The notes below the pieces were generated by a model, which ran no database searches, had not been told where the DNA came from, and saw only the letters and a list, made by a program, of their open reading frames with translations. A stretch of 64,000 bases of DNA from Phylloscopus collybita (taxonomy: Eukaryota > Chordata > Aves > Passeriformes > Phylloscopidae), in contig JAJNNQ010000077.1 in NCBI GenBank assembly GCA_027886175.1, positions 2,728,001 through 2,792,000 on the forward strand, given 5' to 3'. Shown in pieces: positions 33,206 through 45,195 of this stretch. Numbering within the stretch: the stretch's first letter is position 1; every line of letters begins with the position of its first letter. A program made the position numbers and the translations under genes.

Positions 33206-34755
33206 TGAGACTCCTCCCTGAGAGGGGCCAATTTCCCACTTGCTGTTTGGGCAACCTCTCCAGACAGGTTTGTTCCCTTTTAACTTCTCACTTTCCATTT
33301 CTTCTGACCTTTTTAAGTTGGAAAATCTTGCCTGACAACTCTTTAAATTTTTATTTAGAATGGCAAATGAAAGCACCTGGGACATTTCTGACTTGAGCAA
33401 CATGTTTCACAGAATTTTAAATGGCACTGCCCATCAAGATTTCTTTAAATTGCTTACCTATTTTATACTAATTACAGAATAATGTCTATAAAATCCACTG
33501 TTCTAGCCAAGTATTTTCCTTGACAGATTGCACTGCATAGCACAGCCACAGGAAATAGGAAAAAGGTGTCAAAAGGCATTAAAACCACTCAAAAGCTCAA
33601 AAGGTCTTTAATCATTGCACCAAAAGGTTCCCAAAGAAAGTGTGGAAGTACAAAGTGGAAGCTCTATGTATAACTTAGTACAAAAGGAAATTCTTTGTCA
33701 CTTAACCAAAGAAATTTATTGACATGTGTTGAAAACGTTAATGCTACAACAGTCACATCCTTGACTTTCCAAAAGCTCAATATGGAATCATTAAATATCA
33801 AGTTTTCTCATTCAAGCAACAGATTTATGCAGCTGGATATCTAGAGCAAAATGCTGGTGGTTATAATACAGGGACAGTCATGATGAGATGGAAAGATAAT
33901 CAGTTTTCCTGCCTTACACAAATATCTCAGATGTTACAGTAAAGCCCAGTTGACACTTTTAAAAGCTGTTAAGCCTAGTCCCACTTATATTTTCAAAACT
34001 GAGATAATTTTGTTCAGAGTACTCAGGAAAGCGTGGTTTAAGGACTTAAATTTGTGTTTAGGATAGGAAGAGGCCAGCTTTTGTATTGGAACATCCAACT
34101 CTTGGGGAATATTAGCATTAGCCCCCAGCCTACTGTCACTTCTGTGGGGTAAGGGAATGTGGCACGACACCTTTCCTTGTTCTGATCTCAAATTCTGCCT
34201 TAAAAAACCATGAATGGCTGCAGTTGTGCCAAGATTTGCTTGTTTGATTGAAACAAAACAGTCTTCTGGTCAAAACAGAAAATTTCTCTTCATCTCCAGA
34301 GTTCATGATGTGACAGCAAGAAGAAAAATTCCAAACATTTGCCTGATACAAATGGACCAGTCTGTTCCTTGGTGTTTTCTTATGGATAACACCTGTTACT
34401 GCTGCTAGACATTACACAAGCACGTGAAAAGGTTTATTTAGAAATCAGGAGGCAGAAATGCATCATCCTGGACACCAGTAAGTTAACTAATTTAAAATAT
34501 AAACCTTAGTACAGAAGCAGACTCTTAACAGCCTCCCCCAAGACATGGAGTTATTTAGTGACCTATGGAAGTCTAATGCCTCCAAATCAGACTCACCACT
34601 GGGCAGTCAACAAAGCCAGTGCCTAGAACACAGTAGTGGTTTTGGAGTGCCTACAAAAGTTCCAGCAAATCTGCTCCAGCTTTTCTGCCACCCTTAGCAC
34701 ACCTGAATTTTCCATTACCTCTAGCCACAGCTCTAGAGAGAAGCTTGAATCACCA
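33206..34755. other. No gene seen; host flank shared with unit 3
   Basis: AT-rich plain sequence, near-identical to about 56400-57946. Short frames only. It forms the 5' flank of ERV2. Confidence 0.6.
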
Positions 34756-35311
34756 TGAAACAGGGGATTTAAGGGTTAAAGGGAACTTTAGAATAGCTGA
34801 GGTAGTACACATGAACATGTAGAATGAATTATCTCACTCTCCAAGGACTGAAGGAAAGTAGAAAGATAAGGGGGGCCCTTCAAGGACACCTGGTGCCCAT
34901 TAAAAGTTGCTGAGCTTCAGAAAATAAGAGGGGGCCTTTGCAAAATCAGAGGGGAACATCTTGGATACTCATGTGCAGATCTGCTGGTTCAGAAGTTCAC
35001 AAGAAGGAAGACGTTGGTTCCGTCATACCTGCCAACCCTCCGACCCAATTCGGGGACCACCAACTCATTAAAAGGACAAAATATGCAGCCACAACTGATT
35101 TACATACGAAGCGGAGAGTGGGTGGGGACAGGTAATCAATATGTATAGGTGATATAGAATGTGCATGATTTTTGTAGATAAATAGAAGGATGAAAATATT
35201 AAGAGGCACGCAGGATTTGGGAAGATGCTCTCCACCTGCGTCCAGTGCTGAATAAAATACATACCTACTTTACAAGTTTATCGAGTTGTGGAGTTTGATT
35301 TCCGCATATCA
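34756..35311 (+). repeat. ERV2 5' LTR
   Basis: Starts TGAAACAGGGG and ends CGCATATCA, about 556 bp. AATAAA lies at about 35251, with a short U5 after it. Confidence 0.8.
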
Positions 35312-35313
35312 TT

Positions 35314-35331
35314 TGGCACCCCAGATGGGAC
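35314..35331 (+). other. ERV2 candidate primer binding site
   Basis: TGGCACCCCAGATGGGAC begins two bases after the LTR. The position and leading TGG fit a primer site. I do not assign the tRNA. Confidence 0.5.
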
Positions 35332-36469
35332 TTACCTTGTCATCTACAAAGCCGGGCTGAGGGACGGAGAACTCTGTGGTGCGCCCTGGGATTTCCTGGA
35401 GGACAACTCCGAGACCTCAGCTCGCCTATTGCAGGGACAGATAACAACCACTGGCTGGTGGACTAAACAGTGAGTAGTAATTTAATTCTAAGGGCTCGAA
35501 ACAGGCACATATGGGTAAAAGGGCTGTTGATAAATTGCAAGGGACATCCTGTGTACAACATAGTCCCTGGGTAGATAAAAGCTTGCAAGCTGTTGGTGGA
35601 AGGATACAAACACCAGTGAGACCCACTCTGCTCCTTCAGTCTCCATGGGTGAAGGAGGAGGAGGGGAGAGGAAGGGGGCCGGTGGTGGAGGGATTCATTG
35701 TCTGATAAGAGCAGCCGCGAAGCAACCCTAGGGTGCAGGTCGAGTGAATTCCTGCTCCCGTGTTATCGGGGCTGAGGTGTGTTTGAGTCCGGACTTAGTG
35801 AGTGTGGGAACGTATGGATGAGTGAGCGGGACAAGTTTGTTTTAAGGTCACTGTCCCACTATTGTTTTGTTACCTTATCGTCATTCTGTTGCAGCTTTAT
35901 TTTTGTGTTATTGTGGTTTTATTGTTTTATTACTGTTCTATTACCATACTGCTGTTGTTAACGACTCTGGGAAGGGGTAGTGGATTTTTTGAGGTAACAC
36001 TACCATCTTGTGTTGAGAGTTATTATTGCAATAAGTGAATGGTTCATTAAGTTCATTTGTGATACAATATTGCCATTTTGTGTCGAAAGTTGAAATTGAA
36101 GCAAATTGAGATTTTTAAAAGAATTATCAGTTTTAATTGATTGTTAAATGTGATTAGTGAAACACAGGTTCGAGTTATAAGACTGACTATTTAGGGAAAA
36201 ACATCTCTAAATAATTCCTTTTCACTAACTCTTTGAATTTGATTTTTTTAAAGAATTAAGTGAACTTGGTAGACAACTAAATAGCTGGGGGGGATAATTG
36301 ATTTAAGTATTATTCAAATCAGGTTGACTGTGAACTCAGGCCTGTGTGGGGAGGTCACACTCAGAACCCAGATACTGGGATTGTGTGGGGAGAAAATATT
36401 GGGAGCAGACTGTGGAATTGTGTGAGGAAAGGTTCAATGGGTGTGAGGCAGAGTACAAAGGAGGACATA
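35332..36469 (+). other. ERV2 untranslated leader
   Basis: About 1.1 kb between primer site and gag with no long conserved frame. It is matched in ERV3 (59260-60398). Packaging signals would be expected here but cannot be identified by eye. Confidence 0.5.
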
Positions 36470-37800
36470 ATGGGATCTGAGCAGAGCATAGAAGTCCCTA
36501 AAGCCAGTCCACTGGGGTGTGTTATAGCACATTGGAAAGAAGTTGCAGGGACTGGAGGTAATGAAAATAAGTCCACTCTAATTAAGTATTGCAGTCAGTG
36601 GTAGCCACTGTATGGGTTGGACAAAGGGGTAAGGTGGCCACCCACTGGGACCTTGGATTATAATACTCTGTTACAGTTAATGCTATTCTTAAGGAGGGAG
36701 GGCAAGTGGAGTGAAGTCTCATACTGTGATATGTTCGTTTCTCTCAGAAACCACCCTGAGTGGCAGAGAGATTGTGGGATTAAGGCTCCTCTTGACCCTC
36801 TAGTATTAGCTATGGGAAAAGAAAATATGGAAAAAAATGGGAAATTAAAGAGATGCTGCTCAGCTTGTAGTATTGGGCAGAGATGTATAAAATTGGACAA
36901 GGTTTACCAAACTGCACTCCAAGAACAAGATCTGTCAAACCTATTGGAGGCTCCCTGTAATGAACAAGAAAGGGAAAGGGAAGAGAGAGATGGGGATCTA
37001 GAGGCCCGCTCACCCCCTAGTAGCTCACCCCCTAGTAGCTCACCCCCTAATAGCTCACTCCCTAGTAGCCCACCCCCTAGTAGCCCTATATCATCCCAAA
37101 CTAGACGAGTCCTACAGGTACCTCTACAAGAAGCAATAGGACCAGGAGGAAACCCAGTGATAGTTAAAATGCCCTTTTCCTCCATTGATTTAGAAGCCTG
37201 GAGGAAGACTGCTCGGGACTATCATAGTGACCCAGTCACTACAGCACGGAATCTGAGATATATTATTAAGCAATATAATCCAGATTGGTCAGACATTCAA
37301 TTATTATTAAAATCGTTAACTGAGACAGAAAAACAGTTGGTTCTGAGAAAAGGGAGAGATTTAGCAGAGGACTATTTTAGAACTCAGCAATTAGATGTAA
37401 AGGATTATTTTCCTCTAGAAAAAACAGATTGGAATTCAAGCAGGTATATGAAGAAATTAGAAAGCTATCAGGAATGGGTAGCTCAAGGAATGAAACGAGC
37501 TATACCTAAAACTATAAATTGGTCAGAATTATATGCTATCAAATAGGGACCTTCTGAGACTCCATCTGAATTCCTGGACCGATTAAGAAGTGCAATGCGT
37601 TGCCATGCACCTCTAGATCCTAGAGATGAAATAGGAATTCAACAACTAGTGAGCCTATTCTTGGATCAATCCACAGGGGACATTAGGCGTAAGCTTCGGA
37701 AAATAGCAGGTCCTGAGGCAAGAAACCTAGAAAGGCTACTCGATGAGGCATGGGGAGTATTTAGCAACAGAGAAGAGGGATATACACAGAACATAAAGTT
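36470..37800 (+). pseudogene. gag: ERV2 gag, matrix to capsid
   Basis: The start MGSEQS carries the myristoylation glycine. Breaks relative to ERV3: a Trp codon became TAG at 36602-36604, a Gln codon became TAG at 37544-37546, and a 5-base loss near 37797 shifts the frame before the zinc finger. Between them are a proline/serine repeat region (SSPP repeats, about 37005-37090) and a p30-like capsid domain. Product not translatable as a whole. Confidence 0.85.
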
Positions 37801-37883
37801 TTGGTAGTAAGAGAAGAGAAAGGGGAAGGACGTGGACAAACTCAAGGAAAAAAAAGAGGTCCACCCAGACTGGGCAAAGATCA

Positions 37884-37925
37884 GTGTGCATTTTGTAAAG
37901 AATTTGGGGACTGGAAGAATGAATG
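37884..37925 (+). pseudogene. gag: ERV2 nucleocapsid zinc knuckle, His lost
   Basis: CAFCKEFGDWKNEC: a CCHC knuckle in which the zinc-binding His is Asp (GAC). ERV3 keeps CAC at this codon but has lost the first Cys. Confidence 0.8.
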
Positions 37926-38054
37926 CCCCAAAGAGAAGAGGGACAAAGGAAAGAGAACGATTGCCTATACCAAAGAAGATTGAGGAGGACCAGGAGATCT
38001 CACCCCAGCAGATCTCCTGGTTGTAACAATGGAGCTGGGGAAGGAGGAAAAGAA

Positions 38055-38735
38055 ATAGAGTTTTTAATTGATACAGGAGCAACATATTCAGTATTGAATA
38101 AAGCCCTGGTGCCTGTGGGTAGGGATTATGTTAGGGTACAAGGAGCTACTGGCCAAACAGAAAAGGCTTGTTTCTGTAAACCCTTAAACTATAAATTTGG
38201 GAAACAGTGGGGTACTCACAAATTTCTATATATGCCAAACTCTCCAAAGGCTCTCCTGGGAAGAGATTTATTAGAGCAATTGCAAGCAACCGTTATGTTT
38301 AAGGATGGGGAAATTATTCTGGAGGTAAATGATGAACGATATGTGGAAGTGTTAAGTTTAATATTGACAATCATTGAGGTTGAGGAGGAAATTAGTGAAG
38401 GAAGAGTTAACCAGGTGTTCCCTGGAGTATGGGCTTCCAATGTGCCAGGAAAGACAAAGAGCGCACCTCCTATAGTAATTAACCTCAAGGAAGGAAAACA
38501 ACCAGTCAGGATCAAGCAGTACCATTTGAGAAAAGAGGATAGAGAAGGAATTAGGCCAGTAATTGAAAATTTCCTACAACAAGGATTGCTAAAGGAATGC
38601 CAATCTGACTTCAACACTCCTATATTACCTGTCCGGAAGCCTGATGGGTCATATCGAGTGGTTCAAGACTTATGGGCTGTTAACAAAATAACTGAGGATC
38701 TCCACCAGTGGTGGCAAATCCATATACTTTGTTGA
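38055..38735 (+). pseudogene. pol: ERV2 protease and RT N-terminal part
   Basis: Aspartic protease with FLIDTGATYS and LLGRDLL, followed in the same frame by the gamma-like RT fingers region. The frame breaks near 38700, where ERV3 differs by small indels. Confidence 0.85.
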
Positions 38736-39279
38736 CATGCTTAACACTAGAGTTAACTTGGTTTACTGTTTTAGATCTGAAAGATGCCTTCTTTTGCCTT
38801 CGTCTCCATGAAGCCAGTCAGAAAATTTTTGCTTTTGAATGGGAGAACCCTAAAAGCGGGTGTAAAACTCAGCTCACATGGACAGTGCTCCCCCAGGGGT
38901 TCAAGAACTCGCCCACTTTGTTTGGGGAACAACTTGCAAAGGACCTGGAGGTCTAGGAGGCCCCACCAGAGGAAGGAAAGCTGTTGCAGTACGTGGACAA
39001 CCTCCTCATAGCCCCTTGGACTGAAGAGGCATGCGTGTCATGGACGGTGAGTCCATTAAACTTTTTGGGGCTCCAGGGGTACAGGGTGTCAGAGAAGAAG
39101 GCTCAGGTGGTGAAGCAAAAGGTAATTTACCTGGGGTACGAAGTTAGTGCTGGACAAACGATTCTAGGGCAAGACTGTTAAGAAGCAATGTGCCAAACCC
39201 CACAACCCTGGACAGTGAAAGAACTGTGAACCTTTTTGGGAATGACAGGATGGTGTAGATTGTGGATCTACAACTATGG
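38736..39279 (+). pseudogene. pol: ERV2 RT palm, catalytic motif YVDN
   Basis: The frame with [10 protein letters not shown] and [11 protein letters not shown] ends at a TAG (38954-38956) where ERV3 has TGG. The catalytic box at 38990-39001 reads YVDN rather than the normal YVDD, so a metal-binding Asp is missing. The pol frame is then interrupted by the nested LTR at 39280. Confidence 0.85.
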
Positions 39280-40049
39280 TGTCCTGGGTTATGGAAAACA
39301 AAAATGTGCATTCTATTTTCATCTCCTGAAAGCACTGTTCTTCTTTACTCTGGGAGAAGTAGGGCGGATGCCTTTTCTTAATGGACAAACTGTAGGGCAT
39401 TGTTTCTTATCTCTTCCACCACCAGTCTTCCCTCCAGGGGGATAGTTGTCTGCTAATGGGCCATTAACACCTCCCCAAACTAACACATCCCCAAACTATA
39501 CCCTTCCCAAAGCAGTGCATTCCACAATACATCATCCTATTGTGAGAGGCTCCAGCCAGTGGAGGGAGCCAACCATTTCTACCTGGATAAAACTGAGCCA
39601 CAGGAAGGAGAAGGCATCCAGCTTCACCCGATTCCTGGAGGAATACTGGACTCTTCTCACCACCACTGGACCCCTTCTCATCACTACCTGGACCCTTGTT
39701 CTACAGAATCATCTCTACTCCACCAGAACCACCTCTGCCACTCCAGGAGGACTCACTTTTGGACTTCTTCTAACACCATGACCAACAGGGTGTCAGGTTG
39801 TAGCTCTGACTCTGTCAGGGTTCTCCAAAATTGTTGTTTGTTTGCTGGTTTGGTTGGGTGGTTTTGTTTTTCTACTACATTTGTATTGTTAATATTCTTA
39901 GTAAAGAACTGTTATTCCTATTCCCAAGTCTTTGCCTGAAAGCCCTTAATTACAAAATTATAATTTGGCGGGGGTGAGACGTTTACATTCCCCATTCTAA
40001 GCTTACGACAGCTTTCCCTGTCAGATACCTCTCTTTCCAAACCAGGACA
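39280..40049 (+). mobile_element. Solo LTR nested in ERV2 pol
   Basis: 770 bp with TGTCCTGG at the start and its perfect inverse CCAGGACA at the end. A 5-bp target duplication tatgg lies at 39275-39279 and 40050-40054. ERV3 is uninterrupted here (about 63195), so the insertion followed the segmental duplication. TGTCCTGG ends and a 5-bp duplication suit avian ERVL-like LTRs. The 5-bp duplication is seen; the class is inferred. Confidence 0.9.
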
Positions 40050-40640
40050 TATGGGCTGCTCGTCAAACCTCTGTATGCACTCATCACAAGCAAGAACAAA
40101 GATCACCAGTGGACCAAGGAAGCCACCAGAGCCTTTTCCCAATTAAAGGACGCCCTTATGTTGGCTCCAGCCCTAGAACTTCCAGATGTGAGTAAAGTAT
40201 TTTTTCTGTTTTCCCATGAAAAACAAGGGATTGCCCTGGGGATGCTAGCACAGAACCTAGGCCCATACCGAAGGGCAGTTGCCTACTTATCCAAGCAGCT
40301 AGATGCAGCTGACAAGAGATGGCCAGAGTGCCTCAGGGTTGTAGCAGCAGTCGTGATGAATATCCAAGAAGCACGTAAATTTACCTTGGGCCAGAAAATG
40401 ACTGTGCTGGTGTCTCACACAGTGTCCACAGTACTGGAAGTGAAAGGTGGGCACTGGCTTTCCCCTCAAAGATTTTTAAAATACCAAGCCATCATGAGAG
40501 AACAAGATGATGTGGAAATTGTGGTAACTAATATTATTAACCCAGCTTCTTTTCTCAGTGGGAATCAAGGAGAACCAGTGCAACATGACTGTCTGGAAAC
40601 CATCGAAGCCACCTACTCCAGATTTTAAGGACACTCCTTT
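40050..40640 (+). pseudogene. pol: ERV2 RT connection region
   Basis: Continues the RT thumb/connection with LGPYRRAVAYLSKQLD. An 8-base loss at about 40617, between two tcca copies and relative to ERV3, shifts the frame before RNase H. Confidence 0.85.
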
Positions 40641-41250
40641 CCACGACACAGAAACTTGGTTTACTGATGGGAGTAGTTACATCATCAGCGGAAAGCAACA
40701 TGCTGGGTATGCAGTTACCACCAGTAAAGAGGTAATAGAATTACCAAATGATACCTCTGCACAGAAGGCCGAGATAATTGCCCTGACTCGTGCCTTGGAG
40801 GTGGCAAAAGGGAAGAAAATAAACATCTATACAGACTCGAGATATGCTTTTGGACCTGTGCATGCACATGGAGCTATCTGGAAAGAAAGAGGACTATTAA
40901 ATTCACAAGGGAAGAACATTAAACATGCACAGGAAATAATGAGAATGGTGGAAGCGCTCCGGATGCCTGAGAAAGTACTGATTATGCATTACATTAAGGC
41001 ACACCAAAGGGTAAGCTCGGAATTGAAAGAGGGAAATGAGCTGGCAGACAGAGAGGCAAAAGAAGCAGCAAAAGATGAGGTAACAATTGAAGGAAGTTTG
41101 ATTCCAGATGGACAGATATCCCTTGAAGGTAAGCCAGTATACAGTAAGAAAGATAAGGAGCTAATTGAAGATAAAAAGGGAACATATAACCAGGAAGGAT
41201 GGGCCATTACTGAGGAAGCGAAATTGGTCACCCCCTCTCATATATTATAG
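40641..41250 (+). pseudogene. pol: ERV2 RNase H domain
   Basis: RNase H fold with TDGSS, AQKAEIIAL and YTDSRYAF, giving the D-E-D carboxylates, then a linker to integrase. It is open across the domain but out of frame with RT and closed by a TAG at 41248-41250. Confidence 0.85.
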
Positions 41251-42275
41251 CCCTTAGTAAGGAAAGAACATCAGAAAACACACGGCAATGGATGCTCTCT
41301 ATAATTATCTAATTGAAAAGATTACTGCTAGAAATTTGTATGCTGCCATCACTCAGGTGACCAGGCAGTGTGATCTTTGCCTCCAGACTAACCCTAAGAA
41401 TACCCCTAAACCAAAACTTGGTCAGATTGGAAGAGGCCAGGGGCCTGGGCAGCAATGACAAATTGGCTTTTCAGAGCTTCCAAGAAAAGGGGGGTATCGA
41501 TATTTGCTGGTGTTAACAGATATCTTTTCAGAGTAGTCAGAAGCTTTCCCCACCAGAACTTCCAAAGTCTGGTAAGTGACCAAAATATTGTTGCAAGAAA
41601 TAATACCACGCTTTGGCATTCCAGCCACAATGTCCTCAGATAGAGAAACACAATTTAAATCAAAAATAGTGCAGCAAGTAAGCTGCCACTTGGGCATAGA
41701 CTGGGAATTACACACTCCATACCATCCTCAGTCTAGTGGCCAAGTAGAGAAAATGAATCATTTTTAATTAAACAGCAAATTCTGAAGCTAAGGCAAGAAG
41801 TTAATTTGCCCTGGCCCCAATCTCTCCCATTGGCATTGCTACAGATCAGAACCAAACCAAGGGCTAAAGAAATTTAAGCCTGTTTGAAATGCTTTATGGA
41901 AGGCCATACAGGGTGCAAAAGGGAATCTCTACCCAAGCTGGGGAAGAGACATTGACCACCTATCTGCTGGTCCTAAGTAAACAACTTAGAAAAATTGGAA
42001 AATATGTGGCTGGAACTCAGAGCAGAGGGCTAGATGGGCCTGTGCATAATATACAGCCTGGGGATTATGTGTATGTTAAATCTTTTACAGACAAAACTCT
42101 GGAACCACAGTGGGAAGGACCATTCCAGGTGTTACTTACCACCTTCACTGCAATTAGGATTAAGGAACAGAATACTTGGATTCATCATACGCGAGTGAAG
42201 AAGGCCCCAAGAGCTCCTTGGAAAGCAACACTGGGTGATAATGAACTGAGACTGAAACTTTGTTGGGAAAGATGA
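41251..42275 (+). pseudogene. pol: ERV2 integrase
   Basis: Pieces in several frames: an HHCC-like zinc region (about 41270-41400), catalytic-core fragments with [16 protein letters not shown] near 41710-41760, and a C-terminal SH3-like segment (41889-42275, GDYVYVK and WIHHTRVKKAP). Several stops and shifts make it nonfunctional. Confidence 0.8.
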
Positions 42276-44314
42276 ATGGACGTAGGGCAGAAATGTTAAC
42301 TTGGAAACTCTTACGATGGTAGTTATAGCAGTAACTGAAATTAATGCAAGACCGTGTGTGCACCACATATTTAGGAGAAATTTTTGTCAGGGAAAGGCTT
42401 ATGACGCCTGCTCTCGCAAAATGCTGAACCAGATGCTGAAGGCTACCAGTGCATCTGTCTGGGAAGGGAGAAATGTTTGGGGTTGTGAATAGACATTTGT
42501 TCAGGATGGATTCCATGAATCTCACCAAAATCCTATAGAGCTAATTCAAATTGATTCTGGATGCTGTGAGACCTGCTGATCTACCTGTCCTGAATTTAGA
42601 CTTAAAATAGAGGGATGTACAATCACGGGTTATAGCTTGGATTACAATATTAATCAGGATTGTGTTGTACCCCAGGATGAGGGGGTAGTAAATCAGCCAA
42701 CCCAAAAACCAGAGGAGACCACAGCTCACATTCAAACCACCCCAAGGAAAATGATTCAGCCTATAGTCTCCAAAATTGGACCTTATGCAATTAAGAAAGT
42801 AGGGATCCAAGACTATTACTAAATCCAGAGTGGTCCTTGAAGAGAGTAGAGATGGAAATGCAAGTAAATGCTTCTGCCATTCGATCAGAGTGTGCCCCAT
42901 TCTTTAAGACTTCCTTTATGGATTGGACTGTTTGGTTACAGAACCACTTCCAACAAAAGACAGACCTTACAGGAATATTAGGAACAGGACTGGGGATCTT
43001 GAATACAATGGACTCAGAGGTACCAATGAACAAATTGGCAGCAGCTGGCAGTGATGTGGTTAAATTACAACAACCCTTACAATCTTCTTTACTAGCCCTA
43101 GGCACCAGTCAATGGAAACTGTCCAAAATATTACCAGAATGGGAAGGGATACAAGAACAAGATCATAGACTGAGAGTAAATGCTATAGGGACAGCTAGTG
43201 AGAATATGTCTCTGGCCCTTGGATGCATACAAGCACAGTTATGGATGCAATCAGTAGCTGCCTCAATTATCAGGGAAGGTAGTGAAGGCACGTTCCCTGT
43301 TGAGGTCCGGAAAATCGTTTGGGACCATGCTTCTGATTTAGAAAGAGAACTCCAGCCATGGTGGGTCTTAGTTAACTTCACCTATGATCCTGTAACAAGC
43401 ATGGTAACGGCCTTTGTTTTAACTATACGTAATGCATCAGTGAGTCTGATACACCCAATAGCTGCCTTAGGACTAAACCATGAAGGAACCATCCTCTACC
43501 CTTCTGAACACAAGATGTGGGCATGAAAAGTGGAAGGGAAATGAAGGACTATTAACATAGAGTCCTGTGCTGTGAGAAAACAACTAGGGTTCATATATGA
43601 AGGGAATATAAACGGTGATCAGGACACTTGTTTGGATACAGAACAGAATATTTGTCACTTTGAAGTACACTCAACCATCAGACAACCTTTCTGCTATACA
43701 TAGGCCAGGGTTGTGTGTGTCTCAGGACACCATGTGCCGTGATAATGGAGGATGAACCAGTCATAAAGGAAACCAAATCCAATCTGTGCATCTGCAACTT
43801 TGTCAGAATCGAAAGACGTGATTTTTCTTATCTGGCACCAGTAGTATCCCATCAATATATAAAGACAAATCTGACTACTATGCAAGAAATATCACCTGTG
43901 CCCATAGGGATGAATTTTACCTTGGTTAAGCAGCTATTGAGGCATGAGGATTTAAAGGAAATTCTGAAAGAAATTAGGGATATGGGAAAAAGGACTCTGA
44001 TTACAATACACCGTGACACAGAAACCATAGGAAGGGTCTTTAAAAGGATGGAAACAAATGCATCTCACCATTGGTGGGATACACTTTTTGGATGGTCACC
44101 GAAAGCAACTGGGCTCCTCAGTGCAATAGTTCATCCAACTATTGTTTTATTAATTCTGGTTGGTGTAAGTCTGATCATGTCCATTGTAATGCTTCTTTGG
44201 AATTGGAGGATGCTACAACGAATGGCAGCACTAACTTCATTGTCAAAGGTACACGGTAACACATTAAGGGATGCATATTGGAGGAACAGAGGAAAGAATT
44301 TTTGTATTAAGTAA
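42276..44314 (+). pseudogene. env: ERV2 env, broken
   Basis: The surface-like part (about 42300-43526) and the transmembrane-like part (43715-44314) lie in separate frames, with stops between (for example at 42491 and 43524). The last piece has a strong membrane segment (about 44110-44200) and ends TAA at 44314, 20 bases before the polypurine tract. No convincing furin site or CX6CC was seen. Confidence 0.7.
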
Positions 44315-44333
44315 AAGAATTTACTTATTTTCT

Positions 44334-44620
44334 AGAAAATGGGGGACTGAAACAGGGGATTTGAGGGTTAAAGGGAATTCCAGAATAGTTGAGGTCATGA
44401 ACAGTAGTTGAGGTATATGAACACGTAGGATTCATTATCTTGCTTTCCAAAGACTGAAAGAAAATGAAGAGATAAGGGGCCCTTCAAAGGACACCTGGTA
44501 TCCATTAAAAAGTTGCTGAGCTTGCAAAATAAGAGGGGGCCCCTTTGTAAAACTGGAGGGAGCGTCTCGGTAGAGAGGGAATACGCATGCAGAGACCTCA
44601 TCAGGTCAAAAATTCATAGG
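44334..44620 (+). repeat. ERV2 polypurine tract and truncated 3' LTR
   Basis: agaaaatgggggac (44334-44347) precedes TGAAACAGGGG at 44348. Similarity to the 5' LTR stops near 44615-44620, so the R/U5 part is absent. Sequence after this point is unrelated to the LTR. Confidence 0.8.
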
Positions 44621-44636
44621 TTCTGTGGAGCACGGA

Positions 44637-44770
44637 GCATGACGGGCGTTGTAGTCCCAGCTGCACTGGGGGTCTACTGGGCTGTGGTGCATAATGGGAG
44701 TTATAGGCAAAAAAACCCCAAGCCAAACAAAGCCCCGCCCCGCAAGCCCCAATCCCTGGTGCTGATTGGA
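44637..44770. promoter_or_regulatory. Promoter-like fragment with two ZNF143/THAP11-type sites
   Basis: Read on the minus strand, 44637-44655 (ACTACAACGCCCGTCATGC) and 44687-44706 (CTATAACTCCCATTATGCAC) both resemble the ACTACAATTCCCAGCATGC class of core-promoter element. A GC box (gccccgccccgc, about 44732-44742) and an inverted CCAAT box (gattgg, 44764-44769) follow. This combination is typical of CpG-rich housekeeping promoters. No adjacent conserved gene start was found, so activity and direction are unknown. Confidence 0.5.
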
Positions 44771-44844
44771 TGTGGGCGGTGTTGGACATGAGTCTCAGCA
44801 AATGGCAGGTGGCGGAGGCGGGAGGAGCCCATTGAACCATTCTA

Positions 44845-45195
44845 GTCCTTCCCAGTACAGCCCAGTTCTTCCCCAGTACAGGCCAGTGCATCCCTAGGCC
44901 CTTCCAGTCCCTCCGAGTACAGCCCAGTCCCTCCAAATTCAACTAAGTCCATTCCCATTCCCATTCCCATTCCCATTCCCATTCCCATTCCCATTCCCTT
45001 CCAGTTTGCCCTGGTGCCACCCGTAGTATGCCCCAGTGTCCCCCAGTCCTCCCCATGGTGCCCCCAGTATCACTCCCAGTATCCCCAATATGTCTCAGTG
45101 TTGTCCAGTATCACTCACAGTATGTCCCAGTGTCTCTCACAGCATTCCCAGTGTTCCCCAGTATATCCCAGTCTTCCCCAGTGTTTCCAAGGAAA
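44845..45195 (+). repeat. CCCAGTAT-type minisatellite with (ATTCCC)8
   Basis: Degenerate ~10-14-bp words such as ccccagtat and cccagtacag, enclosing eight perfect attccc hexamers at 44951-44998. No gene. Confidence 0.8.

Larger units (their letters stand above)
34756..44620 (+). mobile_element. ERV2: gammaretrovirus-like provirus, broken
   Basis: LTR-gag-pro-pol-env-LTR on the plus strand, about 9.9 kb including a 770-bp nested LTR. Protein order and style (matrix with myristoylation start, p30-like capsid, one CCHC, DTGA protease, RT, RNase H, integrase, env) fit a class I (gamma-like) ERV. The 5' and 3' LTRs differ by many substitutions and an indel, so it is older than ERV1. Its 3' LTR is truncated and joined to a promoter-like fragment. 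The same insertion at the same host site occurs as ERV3. Confidence 0.9.

Noticed and set aside
39446..39939. Open frames of 111 and 126 codons within ERV2 pol
   Set aside because: They lie inside the nested solo LTR and have no protein features.
44951..44998. Telomere-like hexamer repeat
   Set aside because: The unit is ATTCCC (GGGAAT on the other strand), not the vertebrate TTAGGG, and has only eight copies. Treated as a microsatellite.
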